This document shows, piece after piece, positions 8,301 to 16,079 of a stretch of DNA of 52,063 nucleotides; position 1 is the first letter of the stretch; each line of letters opens with the position of its first letter. The DNA is taken from the NCBI RefSeq assembly GCF_000332355.1, contig NZ_KB235960.1:210626-262688 (forward strand), read 5' to 3'. The stretch is from Baaleninema simplex PCC 7105 (lineage in GTDB: Bacteria > Cyanobacteriota > Cyanobacteriia > Cyanobacteriales > Geitlerinemataceae). The notes under the pieces are model-generated. The model searched no databases and was not told the DNA's origin. It saw only the letters and a list, made by a program, of their open reading frames with translations. The position numbers were made by a program, and so were the translations under genes.

Positions 8301-9572
8301 TCACGATTTAGGTTCCTGCTTCTTTCCCCTTCGACTACCCTTCGACAAGCTCAGGGCGGTGCGCTCAGGGGTTTTTCGCAGTTGCTCTCCAGAACGATGT
8401 CTTTCAAGTCTTACACTCGCTCCACAGGAGGACACGGGTGGCGAACTCGGTTCGCCACCGTGAGATGTCCGTGCTGTAACGGTGTGTCCCACCGCCAAGA
8501 GATTCTTTGCGGCGTTGATGTCCCTATCGTGAACCGTCCTACATTTCGGACAAGTCCACTCTCTGACACTCAACGGCATCGAATCAGCTTTGTGTCCACA
8601 ACTCGAACACAACTTACTACTCGGAAACCATTTATCTACCTTGACGAGAGTTCGTCCGTACCACTGGCATTTATAGTCCAGTTGGTTAACAAACTCTCCC
8701 CACGCACAATCACAGATGTGTTTGGAAAGTTTGGGATTTCTCACCATCCCTTTAACCGACAAGTCTTCCACCACGATGGTTTGGTTTTCGCGCACCAAGC
8801 GGGTTGTCAGTTTGTGCAGGTAGTCGCTCCGAGAATCTTTAATTTGTTCGTGAATTTTGGCAACCTTACAACGCGCTTTCTCTCGATTTCGAGAACCCTT
8901 CATCTTGCGAGACAAGGCTTTCTGGGCGCGTCTCAAGCGTCTGTAGTGCTTCGTCAAATGGCGGGGATTCTCCACTTTTTCACCGTCGGAAGTGATGGCA
9001 AGATGAGTGATACCCAAATCGACACCGATGCTTTTCTCGGACTGGGGAAGCGGTTTGATGGTATTGTCATCTACCAAGATAGAGATGTGCCAACGTCCCG
9101 AGGGAGAGAGTCGTACCGTGACGGTAGAGGGTTCTGCTCCTTTAGGGAGTTGACGACTCCATCGGATGTCGAGCGGAACTTGACATTTTGCCAAATACAG
9201 AGAACCGTCTCGCCAACGAAACGCCGATCTAGTGAAAGAAGCACTCCCCCCATTCCGTTTCTTCTTGAAACGGGGATACTGAGTGCGTCCGGCGAAAAAG
9301 TTGGCATATCCCTTATCGAGATGGCGCAATCCTTCTTGAAGCGGGACAGCCGAGACTTCCCCAAGAAACTGCAACTCCTCTTCTTTTTTCCATTTCGTCA
9401 ACATCTTCGAGGTTTCGCGATATCCCACTTTCTCCTGTCGCTCTTTCCACGCCTGCGATCTCGCTGCCAACGCTTTGTTGTAGACGAGCCGCACGCACCC
9501 TACCGTCCGCCGCAAGAGGGACTCTTGCTCAGGAGTGGGATAAAAGCGGTATCGAAACGCTTGAAGTGTCAT
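8301..9572 (-). CDS. tnpB: TnpB, RNA-guided transposon nuclease (IS200/IS605 OrfB)
   Basis: 423 residues, about the family length. N-terminal helix-turn-helix and wedge region (YRFYPTPEQESLLRRTVG), then the split RuvC nuclease with all three acidic sites visible: Asp in IGVDLGI, Glu in VVEDLSVKG, Asp in DRDINAAKN, plus the zinc knuckle CSSCG...CPKC. TnpB proteins cut DNA guided by an omegaRNA that overlaps the 3' end of the gene and the element's right end. Odd: the C-terminus carries two short palindromic inserts in frame, at 8428-8472 (encoding RTSHGGEPSSPPVSS) and near 8330-8370 (encoding ERTALSLSKG). Both lie after the last catalytic residue, so the nuclease may still fold. The tnpB relic at 20188-20348 shows the uninterrupted form. 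Confidence 0.93.
   Translation of the reverse strand: MTLQAFRYRFYPTPEQESLLRRTVGCVRLVYNKALAARSQAWKERQEKVGYRETSKMLTKWKKEEELQFLGEVSAVPLQEGLRHLDKGYANFFAGRTQYPRFKKKRNGGSASFTRSAFRWRDGSLYLAKCQVPLDIRWSRQLPKGAEPSTVTVRLSPSGRWHISILVDDNTIKPLPQSEKSIGVDLGITHLAITSDGEKVENPRHLTKHYRRLRRAQKALSRKMKGSRNREKARCKVAKIHEQIKDSRSDYLHKLTTRLVRENQTIVVEDLSVKGMVRNPKLSKHICDCAWGEFVNQLDYKCQWYGRTLVKVDKWFPSSKLCSSCGHKADSMPLSVREWTCPKCRTVHDRDINAAKNLLAVGHTVTARTSHGGEPSSPPVSSCGASVRLERHRSGEQLRKTPERTALSLSKGSRRGKKQEPKS
8330..8371 (-). repeat. TTCGACAAGCTCAG-type short palindromic insert in tnpB
   Basis: Contains TTCGACAAGCTCAGGGCGGT, a short repeat found inserted in many bacterial genomes and recognised in proteins as ALSLSKG-type peptides. 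Here it is in frame in the tnpB tail. It is absent at the matching place of the tnpB relic near 20265. Confidence 0.7.
8428..8472 (-). repeat. 45-bp palindromic insertion inside tnpB
   Basis: Exact length 45 bp (15 codons), core GGTGGCGAAC/GTTCGCCACC. In the relic at 20188-20348 the flanking ACAGC and CTGTG are directly joined, which gives the empty site. Second copy at 3337-3381. Confidence 0.85.
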
Positions 9573-9785
9573 TTAGACGGTTTAGCTATTACTGTTTATT
9601 TTACCCGAAACCGAGGACTCGGCTATCCCGGCCGCCGCTGATGCTTTGCATACAGCGCGGGTCTTCCCGCCGAGGGAGCTAACGTCAAGTTCGACGTTCG
9701 ACGGACATTTAAGATAAATTCAAGTTTATCGGGAATCTCGATAAAATAACAACGAATGTCTTTTTTGAGTTGAAGAATTTAAATA

Positions 9786-10088
9786 ATGAGCGATCGAACG
9801 TCCGAACCGACGGGAAAGCGCCCTCGTGCCGCTCGCAACCTCAGTGAAGAAAAATATCAGCGTTTGGTTGCCGAGGCTAAAGCCCCCTATCGGGGTTTGC
9901 GCCTGTTCGTGTACTTCGCCTTCGCTGCGTCGGGAGTTATCGGGGCGGTGGTATTCTTGGCGCGTTCGCTGACGGGGCGCGACCTGAGTTCGGATTTGCC
10001 CAATTTCGCTCTACAGTTAGGGGTGATTGCCTTGATGGTGTGGTTGGTTCGCCTCGAAACGCGATCGCGGACGAGAGGGGGAGAGTAA
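9786..10088 (+). CDS. DUF3493 membrane protein
   Basis: 100 residues. A basic N-terminus (SEPTGKRPRAARNLSEEKYQRLVAEAKAP) leads into two predicted membrane helices (about residues 40-60 and 72-89), the layout of the DUF3493 family of cyanobacteria and plastids. Family members in plants are linked to thylakoid protein biogenesis, but no function can be read from this sequence. It lies just beyond the IS element's edge, with a weak ribosome site (GAAG), and is followed after a purine-rich spacer by a membrane protein gene. Length is normal for the family. Confidence 0.8.
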   Translation: MSDRTSEPTGKRPRAARNLSEEKYQRLVAEAKAPYRGLRLFVYFAFAASGVIGAVVFLARSLTGRDLSSDLPNFALQLGVIALMVWLVRLETRSRTRGGE

Positions 10089-10206
10089 GGAGCAAGGGAG
10101 AGGGGGAGAAGGGTAAAACTCGAACCCTCGATTTGGTGAGGGGTTCCTCGCCAGTTCCTCAAATTGATACGTTTATCAGTTTCTTGGGTTGGAAAAACGA
10201 TCGCCT

Positions 10207-11928
10207 ATGTGGTCAGGGTTGCGTCGAAAAAGGTTGCTGTGGTTGAGTTTGAGCGTGGTGGCATCCCTGGCGATGGCGTCGGTCGTCGTGCGCGAAGGGA
10301 TCGGGGCTTATGTGGTTCAAGACGACGCGCGACAGCACGTTTTTTGGATGCAGCGATTTAGCGATCGCGACTTGTTCCCCAACGATCTCATCGCTGATTA
10401 TTTTCAATCGGTCGCCCCGGCTGGATATACGGCATTGTACCGTGCCGCGTCGATGTTGGGACTCGATCCGTTCAGTTTCAACAAACTCTTACCGCCGATT
10501 TTAGCGGTCGTCGCTACGGTGTTTGCGTTCGGCGCGACGGTACAGTTGTTTCCCGTACCTTGGGCGGGATTCTGTACGGCTATAATTTTCAACCTCAGTC
10601 TGTGGATGAAGGACGATTTGGTGTCGGGAACGCCGAGAGCGTTTGTTTATCCGTTGTTGACGGCATTTTTATATTTTCTGCTGCGGCGAAAAACTTGGAG
10701 CGTCGCGCTTTCTGTTGTCGCCACTGGGTTGTTTTACCCGCAATACGTCCTCGTGGAAGCGGGAGTTTTGGCGTTGTACGGCGTCGAGTTTCCTCGGTTT
10801 CGCCTTCGTCGGTCTGCGATCGCCCTAGCCCTCGTCGGCTGTATGGCGGCGGTTTTGGTTCTGTTACCGTTCGTGTTCGCGACGAACGAGTTCGGCCCGG
10901 TCGTTACGTTGCAACAGGCGCAGCAGTCGGCGGATTTTTATCCGAAGGGGCGCAGTGCGTTTTTTTATTCGGATAGTTTCTATTTTTGGTTGAGTGGTGA
11001 TCGCAGTGGTTTGTTGCCGGGACGAACGCCGTTAGTGTTGTGGATTGGAGCGTTATTTCCTGTATTTTTGAAATTCAAAAAACAATTTTTTGATGTTAGA
11101 AAACTGCGCCAATCTCAAGTATTTCTGCAATTGCTTGTTTCTGCATTGTCGTGGTTTTTATTAGCACATTTATTTTTATTTAAACTGCATCTTCCTAGTC
11201 GATATACTCACCATAGTTTTCGTGTTTTGTTCGCTATCGCCTCGGGAATTACCATCGTTATTTTAGTCCGAGAAATTTGGCGGCGATCGCTTCAATTTAA
11301 GGAAGTTTATCGAATTTTGGGGCAAACGATCTCCGTCGCTTTGCTTTTTTCAGTTCTCGCCTCTCCGCTCTGGCTGTCAGATTCCTTCCGAACCGCCTAT
11401 CACGAAGCGCCTGAAGTGGAACTGTACGATTTTTTTAAGACGACGCCGAAAGATAGTGTCGTGGCAGGAATTGATGGAGAAGTTAATAATATTCCAACGT
11501 TTTCTCAACGTTCGATTTTGGTGGGAATGGAATATGCAATTCCCTATCATCTCGGCTATTATGAAACTATCAATAAACGAGCGATCGACCTCATTCGCGC
11601 TCATTATAGTTCAAATTTAGATTTTATTCAAAAAATCGTAAAATCGTACGATATCGATTATTGGGTAGTTGCCAAAAACGATTTTTCGGAAGCGTATTTA
11701 GAACAAAATTATTGGCTCGAAAAAATTGAAGAGTCGAAAATGAAGGACGATCCGCTAGTTCGAGCAGTCGCAGACGTGTTTGAATCGGTGAAAGCGGGGC
11801 AAATGGTAGCGTTACAATCGCAGCTCGATCGCTGCTCGGTGTTTGAGTCGAATCGATTCGTGGTGTTGGAGGGCAATTGTATTGTAGGTAATTCACCACA
11901 GAGACACAGAGGACACGGAGAATTCTGA
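10207..11928 (+). CDS. Large multi-pass membrane protein, possibly GT-C-like
   Basis: 573 residues from the ATG at 10207. The TTG at 10189 would add six residues. About 10-12 hydrophobic segments occupy residues 10-400. They are followed by a C-terminal soluble part of about 170 residues (from LYDFFKTTPKDSVVAGIDGE). An early loop contains QDDARQHVFWMQRF, with paired Asp residues after the first helix as in GT-C-type glycosyltransferases and polysaccharide polymerases. The exported soluble tail is also typical of them. I do not recognise the exact family. The gene becomes AT-richer after about 11050. Its last residues (SPQRHRGHGEF) are encoded by a dispersed CACCACAGAGACACAGAGG repeat, so the original C-terminus may have been overwritten. 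Confidence 0.75.
   Translation: MWSGLRRKRLLWLSLSVVASLAMASVVVREGIGAYVVQDDARQHVFWMQRFSDRDLFPNDLIADYFQSVAPAGYTALYRAASMLGLDPFSFNKLLPPILAVVATVFAFGATVQLFPVPWAGFCTAIIFNLSLWMKDDLVSGTPRAFVYPLLTAFLYFLLRRKTWSVALSVVATGLFYPQYVLVEAGVLALYGVEFPRFRLRRSAIALALVGCMAAVLVLLPFVFATNEFGPVVTLQQAQQSADFYPKGRSAFFYSDSFYFWLSGDRSGLLPGRTPLVLWIGALFPVFLKFKKQFFDVRKLRQSQVFLQLLVSALSWFLLAHLFLFKLHLPSRYTHHSFRVLFAIASGITIVILVREIWRRSLQFKEVYRILGQTISVALLFSVLASPLWLSDSFRTAYHEAPEVELYDFFKTTPKDSVVAGIDGEVNNIPTFSQRSILVGMEYAIPYHLGYYETINKRAIDLIRAHYSSNLDFIQKIVKSYDIDYWVVAKNDFSEAYLEQNYWLEKIEESKMKDDPLVRAVADVFESVKAGQMVALQSQLDRCSVFESNRFVVLEGNCIVGNSPQRHRGHGEF
11892..11920 (+). repeat. Dispersed CACCACAGAGACACAGAGG repeat, copy 1
   Basis: The 29-bp unit overlaps the 3' end of the membrane protein gene. 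An almost identical copy lies in inverse orientation at 18847-18874. This short repeat type is widespread in bacterial intergenic DNA. Confidence 0.75.
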
Positions 11929-11971
11929 GAAATTTACGATAAATTGCGACTGGAGAAGTGTCGGGAGACAA

Positions 11972-12400
11972 TCAAAACAATATCCACCACAGCGCCACTG
12001 CAACCGCTAAACCAACCATCCACCAGATGCGGGAGACGACTACCCACAACCAAAACCGAAAGCGCAAATCCCAGAGAAATCGCCAGCGTTGGCGGTTGTG
12101 GGAAGCAGGGTTACGTTTGTCGCTGTACCACTGTTGTTTTCGGTGAACCGAGCCGTGACAGCGGCGACACAGGGGAACCACATCCCAACCGGGAATTTCC
12201 CGTCCGGCGATTTTACCTCGGAAGTCGCGATAGCGGAGATGGTGGACGGCTTCGGCTTTGTGAAAGGGATTGAGAACGCAACGATCGCGGGCGAGTTCTC
12301 GGGTTTGGCGGGCGATCGTTTGCCATTTTCCAGTGTAACGGGCTTTAAATTTGTCGCGTCGGCGCGATTTCTTGGGTTGCGATCGAGACGGTCGGGTCAT
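11972..12400 (-). CDS. HNH endonuclease-like protein with C-terminal membrane segment
   Basis: 142 residues from the ATG at 12400. A TTG at 12439 is possible but less likely. A basic N-terminus is followed by an HNH-type nuclease core: CVLNPFHKAEAVHHLRYRDF (His-His of the first strand), then VVPLCRRCHGSVHRK (zinc Cys-x2-Cys and the last His). HNH proteins nick or cut DNA using a His-metal site. Odd: the last ~35 residues are very hydrophobic and Trp-rich (FWLWVVVSRIWWMVGLAVAVALWW), predicting a membrane anchor. That is unusual for this family. It sits between a membrane protein gene and a pentapeptide gene, with no modification gene nearby, so a restriction role is not supported. The HNH call is good and the role is open. 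Confidence 0.7.
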   Translation of the reverse strand: MTRPSRSQPKKSRRRDKFKARYTGKWQTIARQTRELARDRCVLNPFHKAEAVHHLRYRDFRGKIAGREIPGWDVVPLCRRCHGSVHRKQQWYSDKRNPASHNRQRWRFLWDLRFRFWLWVVVSRIWWMVGLAVAVALWWILF

Positions 12401-12531
12401 AGCTTTAGCATTATGCCGTTCGATGGCGCGATCGCCCAAGCTCGTCTCTCCTGACTCGGGCGAAACTCCTGCGTCCCGAAAACGTCTAAAAGATTAAGCT
12501 AAGTAGTAAAGGACGTGAGGAATCGATCGCT

Positions 12532-13233
12532 ATGAGAATACAGAAATATGGCGCGATCGCCGCTCTGATGACGGTGTTTTTCTGGGAACTTCCCGCTCGA
12601 GCCGTCGATTATGACGACCTCGATCGCCTCTACCGAACGGGAAATTGCGTCCGCTGCGACTTGCGCCGGGCGAATTTGGAAGAGGCCGATTTACGCAACG
12701 CCGATTTGCGAGAGGCCGATTTACGAGGCGCAAACTTGGAAGACGCCAACCTACGGGGTGCGAACCTACGGGATGCGAACCTACGGGATGCAGACGTGCG
12801 CGGGGCGGATTTTCGCAACGCCGAGTTACGGGGAATTCGCCTCGACGGGGCGCGAACTCGCGATGCTCGAGGTTTGGGACGGTATATCGATGACGACGAC
12901 GACGACGATTATACGTCGAGTCGCGCTCGGGCTGCGGTGAACCGACTCTATCAAGAGGTGTTGGGACGCGACGCAGATTCGAGAGGGTTGCGCGAGTACG
13001 CTAGGGAATTAGAACGCGGAATGGCCTTGAGCGAAATTCGGGAAGATTTAGCCCGCAGTGAGGAAGCTCGCGATCGCATCCGTCAAATGTATCGGGAAAT
13101 TTTAGGGCGAGACGCCGATCGCGACGGGTTGCGTCACTACCGCGAACGGCTCATCGACGGTTGGAGTCTCGATCGCGTTCGTCAGGATCTCGCCGACAGC
13201 GATGAAGCTCGCGATCGAGGTCGCCGTCGTTAA
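12532..13233 (+). CDS. Exported pentapeptide-repeat protein with DUF4214 repeats
   Basis: 233 residues. A signal peptide (about 1-24, ending ELPARA-VDY) suggests export. Residues 40-108 form a run of A(D/N)LR-type pentapeptides, which fold as a right-handed quadrilateral beta helix. After an Asp-rich spacer (seven consecutive Asp) come two copies of a DUF4214-like helical motif: RLYQEVLGRDADSRGLREY and MYREILGRDADRDGL. DUF4214 occurs in extracellular, often calcium-binding or S-layer proteins. The combination suggests an envelope or secreted structural protein. The C-terminal repeat ends abruptly at RDRGRRR. HIP1 sites encode some of the motif (for example RDR), so HIP1 sequence is used as codons. 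Confidence 0.8.
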   Translation: MRIQKYGAIAALMTVFFWELPARAVDYDDLDRLYRTGNCVRCDLRRANLEEADLRNADLREADLRGANLEDANLRGANLRDANLRDADVRGADFRNAELRGIRLDGARTRDARGLGRYIDDDDDDDYTSSRARAAVNRLYQEVLGRDADSRGLREYARELERGMALSEIREDLARSEEARDRIRQMYREILGRDADRDGLRHYRERLIDGWSLDRVRQDLADSDEARDRGRRR

Positions 13234-13306
13234 CTGTTGTTGCGAACCGATCGCCATGCGATCGCGCTACTCTAAAAAAAACGCAATCTGACGAAATTGA
13301 AAACCC

Positions 13307-13738
13307 ATGCGACTATTACACACGATGCTCCGAGTCGGCAACCTCGAAGAGTCTCTTAAGTTTTACGGCGACGTATTGGGAATGAAACTCCTGCGTCAGA
13401 AAGACTATCCCGGCGGTGAGTTTACGTTGGCGTTCGTCGGTTACGGGGACGAATCCGACCATTCGGTTATCGAACTGACCTATAACTGGGGGGTTGACAG
13501 CTACGACATCGGCGACGGTTACGGTCACATCGCCCTCGGCGTAGACGATATTTATAAGACTTGCGACGCAATTAAAGACCGAGGCGGGAAAGTCGTACGG
13601 GAACCGGGGCCGATGAAACACGGTTCGACAGTCATCGCGTTTGTTGAAGATCCCACGGGTTATAAAATCGAACTCATTCAACTGGGAACGCAAGGTTCGG
13701 CGAAGCCAGAGTCTGAGAAGCAAGCGGCTACGGCTTGA
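13307..13738 (+). CDS. gloA: Lactoylglutathione lyase (glyoxalase I)
   Basis: 143 residues. Converts the hemithioacetal of methylglyoxal and glutathione to S-lactoylglutathione, a cytoplasmic detoxification step. The four metal ligands of the bacterial Ni-type enzyme are all at the expected places: His5, Glu56, His74 and Glu122. Other landmarks are [20 protein letters not shown] at the start and [11 protein letters not shown] before the C-terminal half. The last 15 residues (Lys/Ala/Glu-rich) extend beyond the core. It is monocistronic: the upstream pentapeptide gene ends 73 bases earlier, and a 152-bp MITE lies 43 bases downstream. Confidence 0.95.
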   Translation: MRLLHTMLRVGNLEESLKFYGDVLGMKLLRQKDYPGGEFTLAFVGYGDESDHSVIELTYNWGVDSYDIGDGYGHIALGVDDIYKTCDAIKDRGGKVVREPGPMKHGSTVIAFVEDPTGYKIELIQLGTQGSAKPESEKQAATA

Positions 13739-13773
13739 TTTTGGAGGGGAGCAAGGGAGAGGGGGAGAACAGA

Positions 13774-13941
13774 TAATGTTTGGGTGCATCTCAAAAATGT
13801 AGATTCATCGAATTGGGCGCACTCAATTTCCAGATCCCCGGCATCTTGGAGATGCCGGGGATCTTATACCGGAAGTGCTAATCGGGAATTTTGCCACCCC
13901 AAACTGATGTTTTTGCAAAAGTGAGATGCACCCTAATGTTT
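13774..13941. mobile_element. MITE family 1, complete copy with 8-bp target duplication
   Basis: Element 13782-13933 (152 bp) is bounded by inverted GGGTGCATCTCA and TGAGATGCACCC. It is flanked on both sides by TAATGTTT (13774-13781 and 13934-13941), an 8-bp target-site duplication. It has no coding capacity. Its centre holds a perfect 15-bp-stem hairpin at 13832-13864 (AGATCCCCGGCATCT, loop TGG). Related copies lie at 14796-14949 and 30048-30227, with fragments near 41050 and 41270. Confidence 0.88.
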
Positions 13942-14021
13942 CTCTCTCTTTTCTACTATTCTCAAATTTCTCCCTTTCCCCGTAGGTGTGTTTTGTGAAA
14001 CGCACTTACGGGGATTTTCAC

Positions 14022-14576
14022 TTAATCCAGACCTCGATATAGATCGGCGATCGCAAATTCTAAGTCAAGGCTCTTAAGGAAGACGCGATCGCCTGCTTTA
14101 TAGACGACCGTTTCCCAAGTATTTTCAGAGGTGCGACGGCGACATTCGACGCACTGGCTCTCCTGGGAAATTAATACATATTCTTCTAAGGAGTCGAGCT
14201 TTCGATAATCGTTAAATTTTTCACCGAGATCGAAGGCTTGCGTGCTGGGTGAAAGGATTTCAGCAATGAGTTTGGGGTAGCGTTTGATGTAGCGATCGCT
14301 CCGATCCCGTAGGTCGCAGGTTACGAAAGCATCGGGATAATAGTAAAACTCGTCCTGGTAATTCACTTTGACGTTACCCGAATAAAATCGGCTATTGGTG
14401 GGATCGCTGAAGCGATCGTCAATGAACTTCAGGAAGTTGAACGTGATGCGATCGTGATTATCAGTACCGCCAGCCATCGCGTAAACTAAGCCACGCCGAT
14501 ATTCATGTCGAATCTGGCTCTGGCGCTCAATTTCAAGATATTCTTTTGGGTCGATGTAATGAGGAACGGCAATCAT
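14022..14576 (-). CDS. Uma2-family (DUF820) PD-(D/E)XK nuclease-like protein
   Basis: 184 residues. Uma2 proteins are an expanded cyanobacterial family with a restriction-endonuclease-like fold. No physiological role is established. Visible landmarks are YLEIERQSQIRHEYRRGLVYAMAGGTDNHDRI in the N-terminal half, PDAFVTCD as the first acidic site, and KLIAEILSPSTQAFD followed by YRKLDSLEEYVLIS. The gene is isolated between miniature transposons: the MITE at 13782-13933 on one side and two more at 14646-14949 on the other. Start ATG at 14576. Normal length for the family. Confidence 0.85.
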   Translation of the reverse strand: MIAVPHYIDPKEYLEIERQSQIRHEYRRGLVYAMAGGTDNHDRITFNFLKFIDDRFSDPTNSRFYSGNVKVNYQDEFYYYPDAFVTCDLRDRSDRYIKRYPKLIAEILSPSTQAFDLGEKFNDYRKLDSLEEYVLISQESQCVECRRRTSENTWETVVYKAGDRVFLKSLDLEFAIADLYRGLD

Positions 14577-14645
14577 ATATTTTTCTCTTATCTAAAGTGC
14601 AGCTAATTTCATTATAGAGGGAGCATCTCACTTTAGGTAAAACTA

Positions 14646-14770
14646 TAGCAACCCTAAATTAGTTGTGTAACAAAATTGGGATAAAAAGGGAATCGGGAAC
14701 AGGGAATCGGGAACAGGGAATCATATTTTTTCTGGTGTTTTAATTTTTGACGACTCATTTGGAACTGCTA
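14646..14770. mobile_element. MITE family 2 (TA-flanked), copy 1
   Basis: 125 bp bounded by TAGCA...TGCTA with TA on both sides. The ends pair imperfectly over about 20 bp (AAAT.AGT core). An internal GGGAATCGGGAACA unit is tandemly repeated. A direct homologue lies at 30347-30457. TA flanks and size suggest a non-autonomous element mobilised by an IS630/Tc1-type transposase, which is not present in the window. Confidence 0.75.
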
Positions 14771-14795
14771 TATGAGTTTGGAGTAGGTTGAATTT

Positions 14796-14949
14796 AGGTG
14801 CATCTCAATGTATGTAAAAATATGAGTTTGAGGTAAGTTGGACTTCGGCAACGCTGCCGCCCATAGATGGAGCGATCGCGAAACCCAACAGCAGATCGAT
14901 TCAGTGCAGAGACTCCGATCTGATAAATTTAGATTTTTGAGATGCACGG
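14796..14949. mobile_element. MITE family 1, copy 2
   Basis: Ends GGTGCATCTCAA and TTGAGATGCAC face inward around about 155 bp. It aligns end to end, in inverse orientation, with 30048-30227: both share CTTCGGCAACGCTGCCG and AACCCAACAGC. No clean target duplication. The left flank (14772-14795) repeats part of the element's own interior, so this is a nested or rearranged copy. The rest of 14577-15293 is AT-rich and I see no gene in it. Confidence 0.75.
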
Positions 14950-15293
14950 GTTGGCTCGAGCGATCGCGAAACCTAAAAGCAGCTAAATCGAAGACTCAAG
15001 CTTGTCTCCGATCGACAGAGCAGCTAGGATATTTTTAAGTCTGGAAGTCATACACAGCCAGAGCTAACTCTCTTCACTTAATTGGCGATCGCGATAGCAA
15101 TCTAAGGAATCGAAAGCAGTTACGAAATTAACAAAAAAGTTAGTCAAAATAGTAATTGCGATTTTTTTAAGATCGATCGAAATTATTTTCTTACTTATTA
15201 TTGTTAATCCAAAAATATAAAAAAAATTCAAATAATATATCTTCAATCTAACATTTAGAGTATAATAAAAACGTACATCAATTTGATATTTGA

Positions 15294-15983
15294 ATGGAGT
15301 TTTTCATCAAAAAAGATCTCGTTTCCTATCTCAGCCAGTTCGTCACCGACGCTCGCTGGCAAAAAATGCAAGAGGTATTAAACCAGCGCACGCGACGGCT
15401 GACCGTGGTTCTCGAGGGAATTCACAAACCCCATAACGCCAGTGCTGTCTTACGCAGTTGCGACGGCTTTGGCATTCAAGACGTGCATATTGTCGAACGA
15501 GACACCGAATTCGATCCCAATCGCCAAGTGAGTATGGGGGCCGATCGCTGGTTGACGCTGCATCGCTACGACGACGTTCGGACGAACAATACCGCCGCCT
15601 GTCTCGATCGCCTCAAAGACAACGGCTATACCCTCGTCGCCACGACGCCGCACGATCCCGACACGACGATCGATCGCGTTCCCGTCACTGAAAAAACAGC
15701 CATTTTGTTCGGTTCGGAACTGCGCGGCTTGTCAGACTACGCTTGCCGCCACGCCGACATTCGAGCGAAAATCCCCATGTACGGATTTAGCGAAAGTTTC
15801 AATATTTCCGTCAGTGCAGCCCTGTCTTTATACGAACTGACAAAGCGACTGCGCGGCGAAACCGATAACTGGCAACTGGGCGATCGCGAACGCGTAGATT
15901 TACAACTGGCGTGGCTGCGTCAGTCGATTCGGGCGAGTTCCCAACTCGAAGAAGAATTTTTGACTGCACGGGCAAACTGTTGA
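15294..15983 (+). CDS. trmH: tRNA (guanosine(18)-2'-O)-methyltransferase
   Basis: 229 residues. SPOUT-class enzyme that methylates the ribose of G18 in the tRNA D-loop using S-adenosylmethionine. SpoU motifs are present: motif 1 around EGIHKPHNASAVLRSCDGFG (Asn and catalytic Arg), motif 2 ILFGSELRGLS, and motif 3 IPMYGFSESFNISVSAAL, which forms the knot that binds the cofactor. The C-terminal helical extension (LGDRERVDLQLAWLRQSIRAS) is typical of TrmH rather than of other SpoU enzymes. First gene of a same-strand run trmH, DUF2301, dprA, surE. The DNA upstream is unusually AT-rich. Confidence 0.93.
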   Translation: MEFFIKKDLVSYLSQFVTDARWQKMQEVLNQRTRRLTVVLEGIHKPHNASAVLRSCDGFGIQDVHIVERDTEFDPNRQVSMGADRWLTLHRYDDVRTNNTAACLDRLKDNGYTLVATTPHDPDTTIDRVPVTEKTAILFGSELRGLSDYACRHADIRAKIPMYGFSESFNISVSAALSLYELTKRLRGETDNWQLGDRERVDLQLAWLRQSIRASSQLEEEFLTARANC

Positions 15984-16079
15984 ATCGGGGCAAACCCCGG
16001 AATTTGGTGAACTTTTCTCAGTTGACCTAAAATCTCTATAAAGCCGAGACTGTACGCCCGAAACGTTCTTAACCTCACC

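Larger units (their letters stand above)
8223..9688 (-). mobile_element. IS200/IS605-family element carrying only tnpB
   Basis: The right end on the minus strand reads GGGAGGATGTCAA, ending at 8223, and is preceded by a hairpin-rich segment that also contains a short inserted palindrome (8276-8302; a related unit occurs at 30776-30805). The left edge is uncertain. Sequence up to about 9688, with GCGCGGGTCTTCCCGC and a terminal GTCAA, looks like IS end sequence and may even belong to a second, opposite-facing end. No tnpA (Y1 transposase) is present, so it could move only with help in trans. Confidence 0.55.

Noticed and set aside
8382-9641. 419-residue open frame on the plus strand
   Set aside because: Exactly antisense to tnpB, which has all catalytic motifs on the minus strand.
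15064-15246. 60-codon hydrophobic open frame on the minus strand
   Set aside because: A product of very AT-rich spacer (Ile/Lys/Phe bias), with no start signal or conserved pattern.
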